A stretch of 64,000 bases of DNA, taken from Gordius sp. MW1. Taxonomy: Eukaryota; Nematomorpha; Gordioida; Gordea; Gordiidae. Position numbers and translations under genes: made by a program. The notes beneath the pieces were generated by a model. It was not told the DNA's origin and did no database searches. It worked only from the letters and a program-made list of their open reading frames with translations. Position 1 is the first letter of the stretch. Every line of letters begins with the position of its first letter. This document shows positions 23,480 through 35,031 of the stretch, piece by piece. Location: contig OZ038533.1 in NCBI GenBank assembly GCA_964036665.1, positions 945,001-1,009,000 on the forward strand, given 5' to 3'.

Positions 23480-26400
23480 CCGTGGGCAAAAACAGGCCTC
23501 TCAAGAAAAAGCTTCCAAAATGGACGCTAGAAGGAGGCGGTCCCTACAGGGATGACGGTGGGGCGGGGCGCTCTGGGGGTGGCGCTAGGTGTTCTAGGAG
23601 TGGACGTGAACTTGAGCGCATGCGCGCTGAGTTTTGGGACACCGCCCCCGCCTTCGAGGGTCGCAAAGAAATCTGGGATGCCTTGAGGGTGGCGGCCACC
23701 GCCCTCCTAGTCGATAACGATTTCACCCTGGCTCAAGCCATCTTGGACGGGGCAAACATCACCCTGCCCAGGGGTAAGTCTTCCCCCCCCCCTCCCCCAT
23801 CATTTTCTGTTTACCTTTTTTTATATATTTGGCTGGGGTTTGTTTAGTCGATTTTTGGTTAAACTAAGACTGCGGTCGACTCTGGACTGTTTTTCAAATT
23901 TCGACTATGACTAGTGGTCAAACTGGGAAAAATAGACCAAAAATCCTTGGTTTGTTTATGCTTTTTTGGTCGACTCAAACGAAAGGCCGACCAAACAAAA
24001 CGCAGCCGTTTCAACAACACTAGTTCTACATTCACTATTTATTTTTTAAATGTGTTACTTTGGATTTTTTGTCATAAAACATCTATATAAAGAGTCAGGC
24101 CGAGTCATGAATTTATTTTTATTGGATACCTACATGGGCGTAGCCAGAATTGGGATTAGAGAGGGGGCAATAATGATTTAGGGAGGGGCAAAATAATCAT
24201 TTTTTCTAATTTTAGCCATCTTTTTAATAAACTTCAACAAAACTTTTGTTTATGGCTACCTTGCATATACTAAGAAGTTATCTTTAATTATTTCATGCTC
24301 ATTCGCTGTTATAGGAATTGGCATTTCTAGCCGGCGTCACCAAAGCTAAATTAAAAACCACGTCTCTTTTTTCGTGACGCTAGCTTTTATACCTCTCAGC
24401 ATCGCTACGAGAAGTGATTATCCATATTATTGATGTAAATTGCTATAATTACTTTTAATTGGGATGGACCAATTTAATTTTTAATTAATTCCTATATCCT
24501 AATACCCAAAGCTTCAAACTGCCATATCCTGCCCCGCCCCCTAACCCTTCCCATATCAAAAATCACTTTCTCGCATCTCTACAAAGGGGTGTATGTATAG
24601 GATATGCTTGTCTAATCGGGTCTTTTTGAACTATAAGTTATCAATCTCTGCCCCGTTTTAAGCTAGCGCCCATTTAAGCTTTTACGCTTCGAAATAATTC
24701 ATCTCAATGCGGCTCAAACATACGATTCCGTGTGTTTTTATAATACTAATAATAAGAAGGCTGTCTCCTTGTCCTTTGTACCCCTTTTGCGCCTAATCAT
24801 CAGACGTCGAGTCGAATTTATTTGCTGTTTTTACGATCGAGAGAACCCTCTTGGGACGTTTGACGTGGCTCAGCCTAGGTTTATTCCCAAAGTGGTCTAG
24901 GTGAAAGCTTAAAATCTGCGAAGAAGTCCCTAAAACATCAAGGATACATCTCAGATACTGTCCTAAACTTTGAAAAGTGGACTGGGTTTACTCGATGAAC
25001 GCGCGGTTTGAGAGGATTTATAGTCTCCTCCGCCATTACAAAGTTGCAAAGTCTCATTGGGCTTGTCCTAATATCGGATTCAGATTCAAATGGCAATATA
25101 TCTTTATCAAATATCCGATTCAATTTCATGTGTCAAACTCGGTTGTAATTATTAATATTTTGTTTTTTGATAGTTAAAAACGTTTTTTTGTTTATTTCAA
25201 CTCTTGAGATTAATCGCTGTTATGTTATGCGTCTGAAATGTAAATCTGCTGTGAATTCGAAGTTAAGACACGGCTCTGTTATAACCCGTACAACGATAAG
25301 ACAAGCCCTTAGGGTTTCGCTTTGATGGTATCATCTCCCACAATTTTGTGTTTTACGAATTAGCTAAGCCCATAGGTGTAAAGGGGGGGGGGGCAGGGAG
25401 GGGCGGCTGCCGCCCTTTAAATCTAGAAATGTGTTGAAATTTATTAAAATTATGGCTAAAATTTCAAAAAATGACCATTTGCCCCTCCCTAATTCATTAT
25501 TGCCCCTCCTTCTAATTCCAATGCTGGCTACGCTCATGGCTAAGCCAAAGCATTCTTGGTGTCGTCCATAAAAACTAATTCAGTAAAAATGCTCAAAACT
25601 AGTTGGGAACCTATATGCTATTTAGATATGGACGATTTTTCATTTGGAAACTTATCTTTTCGACCCCTTAGTTTAACTTGTCGACATATATTCTAAGGCA
25701 CAGTAAAACTTTAACCTTATAAATATAATATTCTATAATTAATTATGTAAAACTCTAAACAATTTTTACTGGCCTATATAGTAATTTTAAATACTGAATT
25801 ATGACGCTTCAAATTCTCTTTTCAAATAAATTACGTAACGCTATCGTTATCTTCGTTAGGAAGCCTCACGGAATGTTACGATGAGTTGGGTACCCGATAC
25901 AAAATACCCGCCTACTGCATAGCCCCTCCCTCTAACCTGCTCATACTTAAGCAACAACATCACAAAGCTAATCCCAAAAATGGGGGCCATCTTGGATTTG
26001 GGGACAAAGATCGGTGCGGGGCTGGACACTTGACCAGCTCTTCGTGTCTCGAGGATGAACCCACCACGACCAACGTGGAAGACGAACTGGACGAGTTAGA
26101 ACAGCACCACTACCATACGGGTATGGGCGTTTCGATAATTATCTGTTTTTTTATACAAGCGTATTCTTCGATACATTATTGATTCCCAAATGTTCTCCGC
26201 TCCTTATTTCAATCGAAGTGCATTTTTCACACAGTAAAAGCATGTCGTTTCGGTTAAGCTTGTTGTAATGGTTTAAATCCTTTAGACAATGACATCTATT
26301 ATGACCCATGCTCTTATTTTTGCCATTTCCTGCACCTTATCAATTTTTGTTAGAGTATTTAATTCAGTTTCGATCGAGGTTTTAGAGATTTATTTGCAAT

Positions 26401-28970
26401 CAAGCCTACCCCAAAACGGCATCTAGTTTGTTTTTTTTCGAACAAAGAGGATTAATTATCTTTGGTGGCCCGTGAACTTGCCGAAAACCATTGTCCCAGG
26501 GTGAATTCGACAGATGGTTTTCGGCGAGTTGATAGGGCATTATTATTTTTATGACCATATATTCGCGCAATACCGTTGAGTAGAGTACTGCACGCGTGAT
26601 AACCACCCACTTGGGTACAAAATAAAAAAGGGCTTGGTTTGAAACAAATTGATTATGCAGCACTCTCGTTTTTTATCTTTAATAAGAAATCCTTTATACG
26701 AAATAATTATACTGAATGCTGTTGGATGATTTTAACCTCTTTTACCTCCCAAAAATTTATAACTTTTATTTGTTGGAAATATGTCAGTTGACCAAGTTTT
26801 GTGTTATCTATGCTTTGAAGTTTTGAGGCGCGTTCGTATTTTGCGTCAAAATTTCACGCAAATATTAGTGAATCGTTTCGCCTTGAAATCCCGCCCTTGG
26901 AATACGCAAGACCCCCTTACCCCCGGATCAGCTGGTTCTGGTCTAGATCCGGCGGCCCGATCTTCTTCGGGGACCAGTAGTTCCTCCTCTCGTCAATCCC
27001 AAAACTCCTCTAGGCATAAACGGGGTGCCACCCCCACGGTTGACACATCCCACGGTAGACAATCTCCACGTCGCCAAGTGACCACTTCAAGGAGCTCCAC
27101 CTTAAGGCGCCTGGCCTCCTTAGTTCTCGGGCGACACCATCAGAAAGTCACGTCCCTAGCAATTGGCACCGCCCGTCACAACTCTAAAAATGGCACTCGT
27201 AAATTATTTGTTGTTAAAAGGGGCGATTTCATTGGCGTAGCCAAGGGGGCGGGACAGGAAGGGGCGGCTGCCCTTTCCCTCTGAATCCAAAAATGTGTTG
27301 AAATTTATTAATATTATGGATGAAGTTCTAAAAATTATCATTTTGGCCTTCCTTAAATCATCATTGCCCCCCTTTAATTGGAATGCTGGCTACGCCCATG
27401 GGCGATTTTATAGCGTAAACTCAATCGTGTTTATTAAACTGGATAATTATATTTTTGGGACTGTTTTGAAATATCAACTTTTTAACTAGGATTTAGGACA
27501 AGATGCAGTAAAATTTAGGTTTTTGTACAGTTTTTGTATTAAATACAAATTTAGGTTAATTGGAAGTGAAAAAAACACTTATGCACATTATTTAACAACA
27601 CGTTTTTGTAATTATACATAGTCGTTTATATTGCTCTTTTTCTTCCAATTGTTCTTCACATTTTACCTTGTATAGGTTTATAATCGCTTGTTTGTTTAGT
27701 TGTCTTAAAATGTTGGGTTATAGCATAGGTCTATTTTAAATACTACTCCTGTTATACATGCATACACTCCCCGACATGATATTAATGGTTACCTACTAAT
27801 TTTAGAAATAAAGGAACTAATATCGACGATGAAACCTAGTTTCAAATTTAGGTCGCTAAATATCTTTCGTTTTTCACTCGTTTGGCAATAGCGTCGTCCC
27901 TGACACAACCTCCTCCTCAAACCGTAATTAAGCTTAAGCTAAGACTGGGTACTTGCGGGACGGATTACGAATTATCTTGCGCCCTTCGCGACACCGTATT
28001 AGCTACGAAACGGAGACTGGCGAAGAAAGTGTTATTCGAGCGGTTTCGCCTTAAGGCTGGGAATCCAGCAGACCAACAAGACCCCCTCGCAAATCCCGAG
28101 GTTAGTTTATGCATGCTTTTTAGGAAGTTAAATTTATTGACTTCGTGCCAAGGCCCTACTGTTTTAAAAACGGCTGGGTTTTGTTTGGTCTACCTTTGGT
28201 TTTGGTCGATTAAATACGAACAAGGTTTGACCAAAGATCTTTGGTCTATTTATGCGACTGAGAAAAACAGATGAAAAACCCGTTGGTTCGTGTAAATTTG
28301 GTCGACCAAAACCAATTGTCGACCAAACAAAAACCAGCCCTTTTCACAACACTACTGGGCCCTCTTAAGCTTTCTTTCATGAATACGAAACGTTCCACCA
28401 TGAGAAAGGGAAATTCATCCATTCATGCGGTTCCGCAATTTTATCCGCCATTTTGTTTTTGAAAAATGGTGAAATATCCTAGAACGATTGCCTTTTAAAA
28501 GCGTTTTCGAAGGCCTGAACCTAAGCCATTTTTAACGAATTTGGTTTTGTATTTAGTTACAACCATCGCGTAAAGTCGCAACCTTGTAAGCGGTAAAAGA
28601 AAATGTAATCAGCATTAAACGAAATAGGCTCGTGCAATTTAATTTACTGATACGTGACAATATAATAAATTTCAAAAAATTAACAATCTGTTGTCACTAC
28701 TACTAGGTCGTAGCCGAGGCTTTGGATAATGTGGAAGGAGGCACAGAGATTACTACTCCCATTAATAAACAGGAGGCGGGGATTACTAAACGGGAAATCA
28801 ATAGGCTGGTGGCAGCCCAACGCTGGCTCCTCTCCGGCAAAATAATACCCGACAAAATGACGATTCAACAAGCTAAAATTCCTCCCGGGTTCGTGATTCA
28901 AGTTGCCTTGTGCGGTCCCACCCCCTCACACCCCGACCCTCCCTGCTCCACCCTGAACGTGCCCCGCTGA
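23480..28970 (+). CDS. UBTD: Ubiquitin domain-containing protein UBTD1/2-like (5' exon missing)
   Basis: Five exons join in frame: 23480-23773, 25860-26120, 26869-27198, 27892-28100 and 28707-28970 (stop TGA 28968), giving at least 452 residues. Exons 1-2 carry the UBTD N-domain: '[13 protein letters not shown]', '[20 protein letters not shown]', '[14 protein letters not shown]', then '[19 protein letters not shown]'. Exons 4-5 carry the ubiquitin-like fold: 'VIKLKLRLG', '[13 protein letters not shown]', '[11 protein letters not shown]', '[10 protein letters not shown]'. UBTD proteins bind E2/E3 ubiquitin enzymes (UBE2D, MDM2 in vertebrates) and are usually ~230 residues. Here the length doubles, through a Ser/Arg-rich ~109-residue linker (exon 3) and a 54-residue insertion inside the ubiquitin-like fold. 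Exons are GC-rich against AT-rich introns, which hold several small transposons. Exon 3 is the least certain, since it has no homologous counterpart that I know. Identification itself is secure. Confidence 0.88.
23846..24024. mobile_element. Small inverted-repeat element, GTCGACC family, copy 1
   Basis: Lies in UBTD intron 1. It contains 'tttttggtcgactc' and 'ggccgaccaaacaaaacgca', and ends 'gccgtttcaacaacactag', matching the right end of the copy at 28157-28354. The left end is decayed. Confidence 0.55.
24133..24232. mobile_element. hAT-like MITE, family GGGCGTAGCC, copy b (truncated)
   Basis: Starts catgggcgtagccagaattg and carries 'gatttagggaggggcaaaat', then fades after 'ttagccatctttttaataaa'. 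The right end is missing. It sits in UBTD intron 1. Confidence 0.7.
24233..25370. other. UBTD intron 1, no other feature seen
   Basis: Intronic DNA with no exon-like frame that fits UBTD. Short open frames here have no recognisable domain. Confidence 0.4.
25371..25538. mobile_element. hAT-like MITE, family GGGCGTAGCC, copy c
   Basis: 168-bp element (inverted relative to copy b) from cataggtgtaaag to tggctacgctcatg. It is flanked by perfect 8-bp duplications GCTAAGCC at 25363-25370 and 25539-25546. The interior has 'ttgcccctccctaattcatt'. It lies in UBTD intron 1. Confidence 0.88.
27230..27400. mobile_element. hAT-like MITE, family GGGCGTAGCC, copy d
   Basis: 171-bp element with terminal inverted repeats cat(t/g)ggcgtagcc. 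It is flanked by perfect 8-bp duplications GGCGATTT at 27222-27229 and 27401-27408. It inserted 31 bp downstream of the proposed donor of UBTD exon 3 (donor GT at 27199). Confidence 0.88.
28157..28354. mobile_element. Small inverted-repeat element, GTCGACC family, copy 2
   Basis: 198 bp with ~30-bp terminal inverted repeats (tactgttttaaaaacggctg at the left; right end the complement of tagtgttgtgaaaagggctg). The interior is rich in ttggtcgac. Flanks 'caaggccc' and 'ctgggccc' are an imperfect 8-bp duplication. It lies in the last UBTD intron. Confidence 0.7.
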
Positions 28971-31768
28971 ACCCATCCCCACCCCCCCCCCCCCCCGTTC
29001 TCTTGACCCCTCCACCCTTATCTTAAGAGGAATTCCTCGAAAATGTTTGTTATAATGGTCTGCTAAAGAGCCTTGTCGCTCCAATGAGGGGTTTTGACTT
29101 TGGTCATTTTTCTGGAAAACAGAGTTTTTTGCTAGGGTATGTATGTATGTATGACAGACGTTTTGCAGGGAATTCCTGCCTCCAATTTGATGCATTTGCG
29201 GAAGAGCGCATCCTTTGTTTGTTTGATGGTCGCTTGAAAGGAGGTGATTTTACCATGTATGCTTGCCCCCTCTTGCTCTTCCTATGGACCCCCTCCTCCA
29301 TACATTTCCCCCACTTAATATATATATATATAAATATGTATACGCATGCACATCCACTTATACTTTTATATACGTCGATATTTATGTGTAAAGGCTCTCG
29401 ACTAATAGGCTGTGTATCTACTCTACCCCTCTGAATATGTGACATACATTATAGTCGCCATTTTGAATATGGCTTTGCTAAGAGTGGCTAGAAAGACTAT
29501 TATAATCATATAGCTGGGAGATGGGGTGAGCAGTCTATTAGTCTATGTTCACACACACCCTTATATATATATGCATGTATTTATTATCATTATAATATCC
29601 CCTATTTACACCCCACACCACGGAAGAGTGCATATATATACTTTACATTTAGTCATGTGCTTAATTCCCTCCCCTCGATTTTGACTAGTCTCCCCCCATC
29701 TTTTCGCTAAAATATTACTGATATTTACGATTTTAAAATATGGCGATGGAAATGAATAACTTTATTTATCTCGCGCGTGGCATAGCAACGTAAGACGTGT
29801 GCTTTTTAGTACTAGACGTGTTAGATATACTCTAAATTTGAAATAAACTTTATAAAGATATACTAAGTTGTTTTATCGATGCGGATTATGTTTAAAATTT
29901 GTTAACATAATGTTGCTAGACTTATTTAAATTAATGTAAAAAAGAAAAATCCTGAAAAACTCCAATATTTTGGATAGAATAGTGAATTTTTGTTTAAAAT
30001 TAATTTTAGTTTTTCACGTGGTGGTTAATATTTTCCATCCGTTTATATTTGTAAATATATGATTATTTTTGCGAAATGCCCACGGCTTGACTTTGTTTTT
30101 AACTCAATGTACCTACTAAACTAAGCAAATATATTGACTTATTTTTTATTTTCGCATCATGATTTATTGTGTAATATATTTATTCATAAATATTAAAATG
30201 GCAAAACTACTTCAAAGTTTTGTAATTTAGGTTTTTATAAAGCCTGATGATTTCTCCTTTAAAACAAACTTGTTAGAAGCAATCAATGTTAATGAATTAA
30301 TAACTTTTGTTAGTAACATTTTAAACCGTCCTGAGCTAAAAATTTATTTATCTAGAAGTATTTTATTGTTTTTATAATTGTTTAATTACATCGTACAATA
30401 CTTTTTTAAATTGTCTCAAGTCTTTACATATAGAAGAGTATTATGGGATAAATTAACAATAAGATATGGATGACGTTTTAGAAGATTTTTACCCTCATAT
30501 TCGATGTTTTTCATGGATAAATTATTGGGAATTGTCGAGGGTGTTAAAAACAAATTATAATTATTATAATGATATTTCGTCCTATTCAAGGACATCGTCG
30601 GATTAAAATAAAATTGAATTGATAAATAAAATAAAATAAAATAATACAATTAAATGGAACGTTCTAAAGGTAGGTTAATATTATAATTTAAGAAAGGATA
30701 CAGGTTCTCTTTATCCATATCTTCATTGAGTGTTGGGTGTAATCTTCAAATTAAAATGATATTTGAAGATAATTCCTTAAAATTTTACCGTTTGTAAGTT
30801 GGGGAATAAACTTCGGCAATAAAATATATGGCCTCACATACCTAACAAAACCTTATAATAAGTCGTAACATGGCCTAAGGTTTAGTTACAAAACCACATA
30901 AACAACGTTGTACTTCAAATACATATAAATCATCTGAATTCATATTTATAGATATTATTAACCTTAACTTAAAATATGTATTGTATAAACAACATTTTGA
31001 ACCTCAACGTTTCCACAAAATTTTAAACCATCCTTAATGAAACCTGTATCAGATATCAGTATATTATCTAAACATCCGATATATTTAATATAATTATTTA
31101 TAGAAATTAAAAATTAATGTAATTGAGTTGAGGATTTTACTAAGTCTTGAAATATTTTTTTATATTAGTAAATTGAAAATTAACTAAATCGTATATTATT
31201 ATTATTTAAGTTGTTTATAACGGAATAATAATTATGGTATATCGATATATATTGCTTTATTCTAAACTTCCCTCCCACCGCTTGCTTCTATTTTTATGAC
31301 CTCTTTTACTTTTGGAAAAGTGCCAAGTGGTTTATTCTCACCCCCCTCACATACGATCAAATTAGTTTGACGCGTAACTATGATTTTACTTATACCACTT
31401 CGCAAAATATAGATTGTTCTACCACTTCGCTTTCATTACCATCGCGTAATTATTATTATGATGATAGCAGATATTGTTGATTACTTAGATATCGCTCGTA
31501 GAATGAGAATCATTATAATTTTTTGGTTTAATAGTGATTTAATAAAAGAAAGAAAAATGTAGCCATACTAGTAGGTGAAATCAATTAATATTAGTTCGCG
31601 GATCTAGTTTAACGCGGAAAATTCAAGTTAAATAAATAAACTATTCTAATTAAAAATTAACTACATATTCCCGCGGTGCTGGGAATACAATAATAATTAA
31701 ACTTGACCTTATTTATTTTGAAGAATGATAGACATCGTGTGTGATTATCTAAAAACATTAAATTTAGC
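28971..31768. other. UBTD 3' flank, then AT-rich DNA without a gene
   Basis: The first ~450 bp remain relatively GC-rich and are probably UBTD 3' UTR; the 116-codon frame at 29084-29434 has no recognisable domain and overlaps an equally long antisense frame. A poly(C) tract is at 28980-28996. From 29.5 kb on, nothing beyond AT-rich DNA and (TA)n stretches was seen. Confidence 0.45.
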
Positions 31769-33010
31769 TTTAGGAGTAGTGTTTCGATCTCGTCTCGGTC
31801 TCAAAAACAAAATCTCGGTCTCGTCTCGACGAGAATTTTCGTCTCATCTCGACTTTAAAAAAAAATATACGGATAAAAATTTCTACTGTTTCATTAAAAA
31901 TATTAAATGAGTGTTAAAAAATCCAGATAGCAAACTTTTATATTTTTTTGACAAATTTATACATAAACTTTTTAAAGATTTAGCGGGACACGACATCTCA
32001 TTGACAATATAAAGATATGAATTAATTCATAAAAATTACATTTTCTATGGAGAGTGCAGACTAAAAAACTATAAATAAATTTGAAATATAGAAAATTAAA
32101 TTTTATGATCTAACAAATTATAACATTTGTTTCAAATTCACTGTGTTTGTCAACTATAAATAGACTTAGAAAATTTTAAGTTCGATTATAGTTTAGTTGC
32201 ATTGAGCAAATTGATCCTTTAATAACCCTGGCTAAAGCTTCAAAGTAGACCTTAACATATTTAAGTCGAACATTTAAGTCCATTGATATTACCATCATCT
32301 ATTGTAGCCCATAGTGTTTATTGCATGTGATAATATTATTATTTACAGAATTTATAACTAGTTGCACATATTAAAACGATGTAAAAACAACAATAAAAGC
32401 AGCATTATTATAGGAATAAGAACATACGGTTTTAAACTTGAAATTAAAGTGCAGGTAATTTCATTTATGACAAAAATCATTATAATTCAATTTATGTTAG
32501 AAATAGTTACCTTCCAATTCTAACTAACTTTGCCATTAAATAGTTATTTGTCGAATTCGGTATGGATTCCTGTATTTGTTTTACATTGCACAATTATAGA
32601 AATTATAGTAAATTTGAATGCACCTGCCAACCCAGCTTATTACGTGAAAAGAAAGGCATATGACAAAACTATGTATTCACATAATGTCTTATTAAGGTTC
32701 AAAACTTTGGGAGATATAGTATTAGTTGAAGCATAAAAACTTCTAGAAAACTCATGATTTAAGGTTTAATCTAATACGGTATCATTAAATACTCTGTACT
32801 TTTGAAATCGTTAGCGGGTGCTCAAAAATCTGAAGCCACCTTAGTTTAACTTTGACCACCAATTTATAATTACCGCATCCTGCAGTATGAATAACTGCGA
32901 AATTCAAATATGCTATAGTAATATTTACTATTCCATCAGAACTCATTTTAAGCCTAAAATTTTATAATATTAATTGCTATGCAATTTATGGGCTCACTTT
33001 CCATTTTCCG

Positions 33011-33104
33011 AATGTCACGCACCGAACGTGGATGTCACGCACCGAACGTGGATGTCACGCACCAAACGTGGATGTCACGCACCGAACGTGGATGTCACGC
33101 ACTT
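33011..33104. repeat. 20-bp tandem repeat
   Basis: About 4.7 copies of gatgtcacgcaccgaacgtg. Single echoes are at 33374 and 33677, and a diverged relative (gtcacgctgttcg, gtcacgcaccgaa) is at 7906-7945. Confidence 0.85.
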
Positions 33105-33129
33105 TTAATTTTTGTTATTTGTTAATTTA

Positions 33130-34370
33130 ATTTAACCAGTTTTTGGGTTCGAATCCCGGGATTTTTTTTTCTATTATGATTGTTCCTGTTACTACCATTG
33201 ATAATAAGACTTTTTGGCCGTCCGTTGGGTGCTGACCAATAAAAAAATGACCATTTGGCCAAAGTGTGAAGCGAAATTATTTTTGCGTTTTTTTTTGACT
33301 CTTATGATTGTTCTTGTTCCTACCATTGATAATAAGACTTTTTGGCCGTCCGTTAACTGCTGACCAATGGAATCGTGGATGTCACGCACCGAACCGAACG
33401 TGGATACGCACTTTTAATTTTTGTTAATTTAACCAGTTTTTGGGTTCGAATCTCGGGGTTTTTTTTGAATATTATTATTGTAACTGTTACTACCATTGAT
33501 AATATGACTTTTTGGCCGTCCGCTGGCTACTGACCACTGTAAAAAAATGACCATTTGGCCAAAATGTTAAACGAAATTTTTTTTTGCGTTTTTTTTGCCT
33601 CTTATGATTGTTCCTGTTACTACCATTGATAATATTTCTTTTTGGCCGTCCGTTGGCTGCTGACCAATGAAAAAAACGTGGATGTCTTGCACCGAATGTC
33701 TTTTTTGTTTACTTTTAATTTTTGTTAATTTAACCAGTTTTTGGGTTCGAATCCCGGGTTTTTTTTTGACTATTATGTTTGTTCCTGTTACTACCATTGA
33801 TAATAAGACTTTTTGGCCGTCCGCTGGCTGCTGACCAATGGAAAAAAATGACCATTTGGCCAAAATGTGAATCCAAGTTTATTTTTTCGCTTTTTTCCGC
33901 CTATTATGATTGTTCATGTTACTACCATTGATAATCTGCCTTTTTGGCCGTCCTCTGGCTACTGACCACTGGAAAAAAATGACCATTGGCCAAAGTATGA
34001 AGTAAAATTTTTTTCCTCGTTTTTTTGGCTAACATTGACTTATAGAGTATCTGTTGGTAGTGACCAATGAAAAAAATGACCATTTGGCCAAAATGTAAAT
34101 CGAAAATTTTTTTTCGTTTTTTTTGACTTTTATGATTGTTTCTGTTAATACCATTAATAATATGACTTTTTGGCCGTCCGCTGGCTACTAACCATTGGAA
34201 AAAAATGCCCATTGGCCAAAGTATGAAGTGAAATTTGTTTCCTCGTTTTTTTGGCTAACATTGACTTATAGAGTATCTGTTGGTAGTGACCAATGAAAAA
34301 AATGACCATTTGGCTTTGACTCTTATGTATTAATAGATTGTCTTTTGGTACTGACCAATGGAACAATTTA
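33130..34370 (-). repeat. ~120-bp minisatellite array (copy D) with T-arm-like modules
   Basis: A more diverged array of the 'ggccgtccgctggctgctgaccaatg' family. It is interrupted three times by a module 'ttaaccagtttttgggttcg' followed by aatcccggg and a T run (33137, 33430, 33736). The palindromic ggttcgaatccc followed by T's resembles a tRNA T arm plus polymerase III terminator. Confidence 0.8.
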
Positions 34371-34378
34371 GCACATGT

Positions 34379-34796
34379 AAATTTTTTGATATATCTTTAT
34401 GATACCTGTGACAGTTTTAGATGCGCGGTCGTAACAGGCAATAGCGGAGCTATTGCATGTCGCTGATAGTTTCGTCGTAAGGATTTTTTTAATTTTTATT
34501 ATTATTTCCCATTAATTTCTATGTAAAAATTTTTAATAATTTCTATGCAATTTTTTATTATAAGCTACAATAGGAATTATCCCAATTAAATTTTTTGATA
34601 TATCTTTATGATACCTGTGACAGTTTTAGATGCGCGGTCGTAACAGGCAATAGCGGAGCTATTGCATGTCGCTGATAGTTTCGTCGTAAGGATTTTTTTA
34701 ATTTTTATTATTATTTCCCATTAATTTCTATGTAAAAATTTTTAATAATTTCTATGCAATTTTTTATTATAAGCTACAATAGGAATTATCCCAATT
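34379..34796. repeat. Perfect 209-bp tandem duplication with central hairpin
   Basis: Two head-to-tail 209-bp units (34379-34587, 34588-34796) that look identical base for base. Each contains the hairpin GCAATAGC-GGA-GCTATTGC. A partial third hairpin copy is at 34848-34893 and a fragment at 34912-34931. Confidence 0.88.
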
Positions 34797-35031
34797 TAAT
34801 AACATTTTACCTTAACCAAAAGTAAGTTTTTAAATTTTATCATTTTTAGATGCGCGTTCGTAACAGGCAATAGCGGAGCTATTGCATATCGCTGGTAATT
34901 GTGCCATTTTTAGATGCGCAGACGTAACAGGACGCCTAAATTAATTACTATTTTTAACAAAGTTTTCCATTATTACTAACCATACTAAATAAAAATTACC
35001 TCTGAATTACGTAGCGAGTTTTTTATTTTTA

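Noticed and set aside
29084..29445. Overlapping 116- and 113-codon frames downstream of UBTD
   Set aside because: They are antisense to each other, include (TA)n and poly(C), and have no domain. More likely UBTD 3' UTR.
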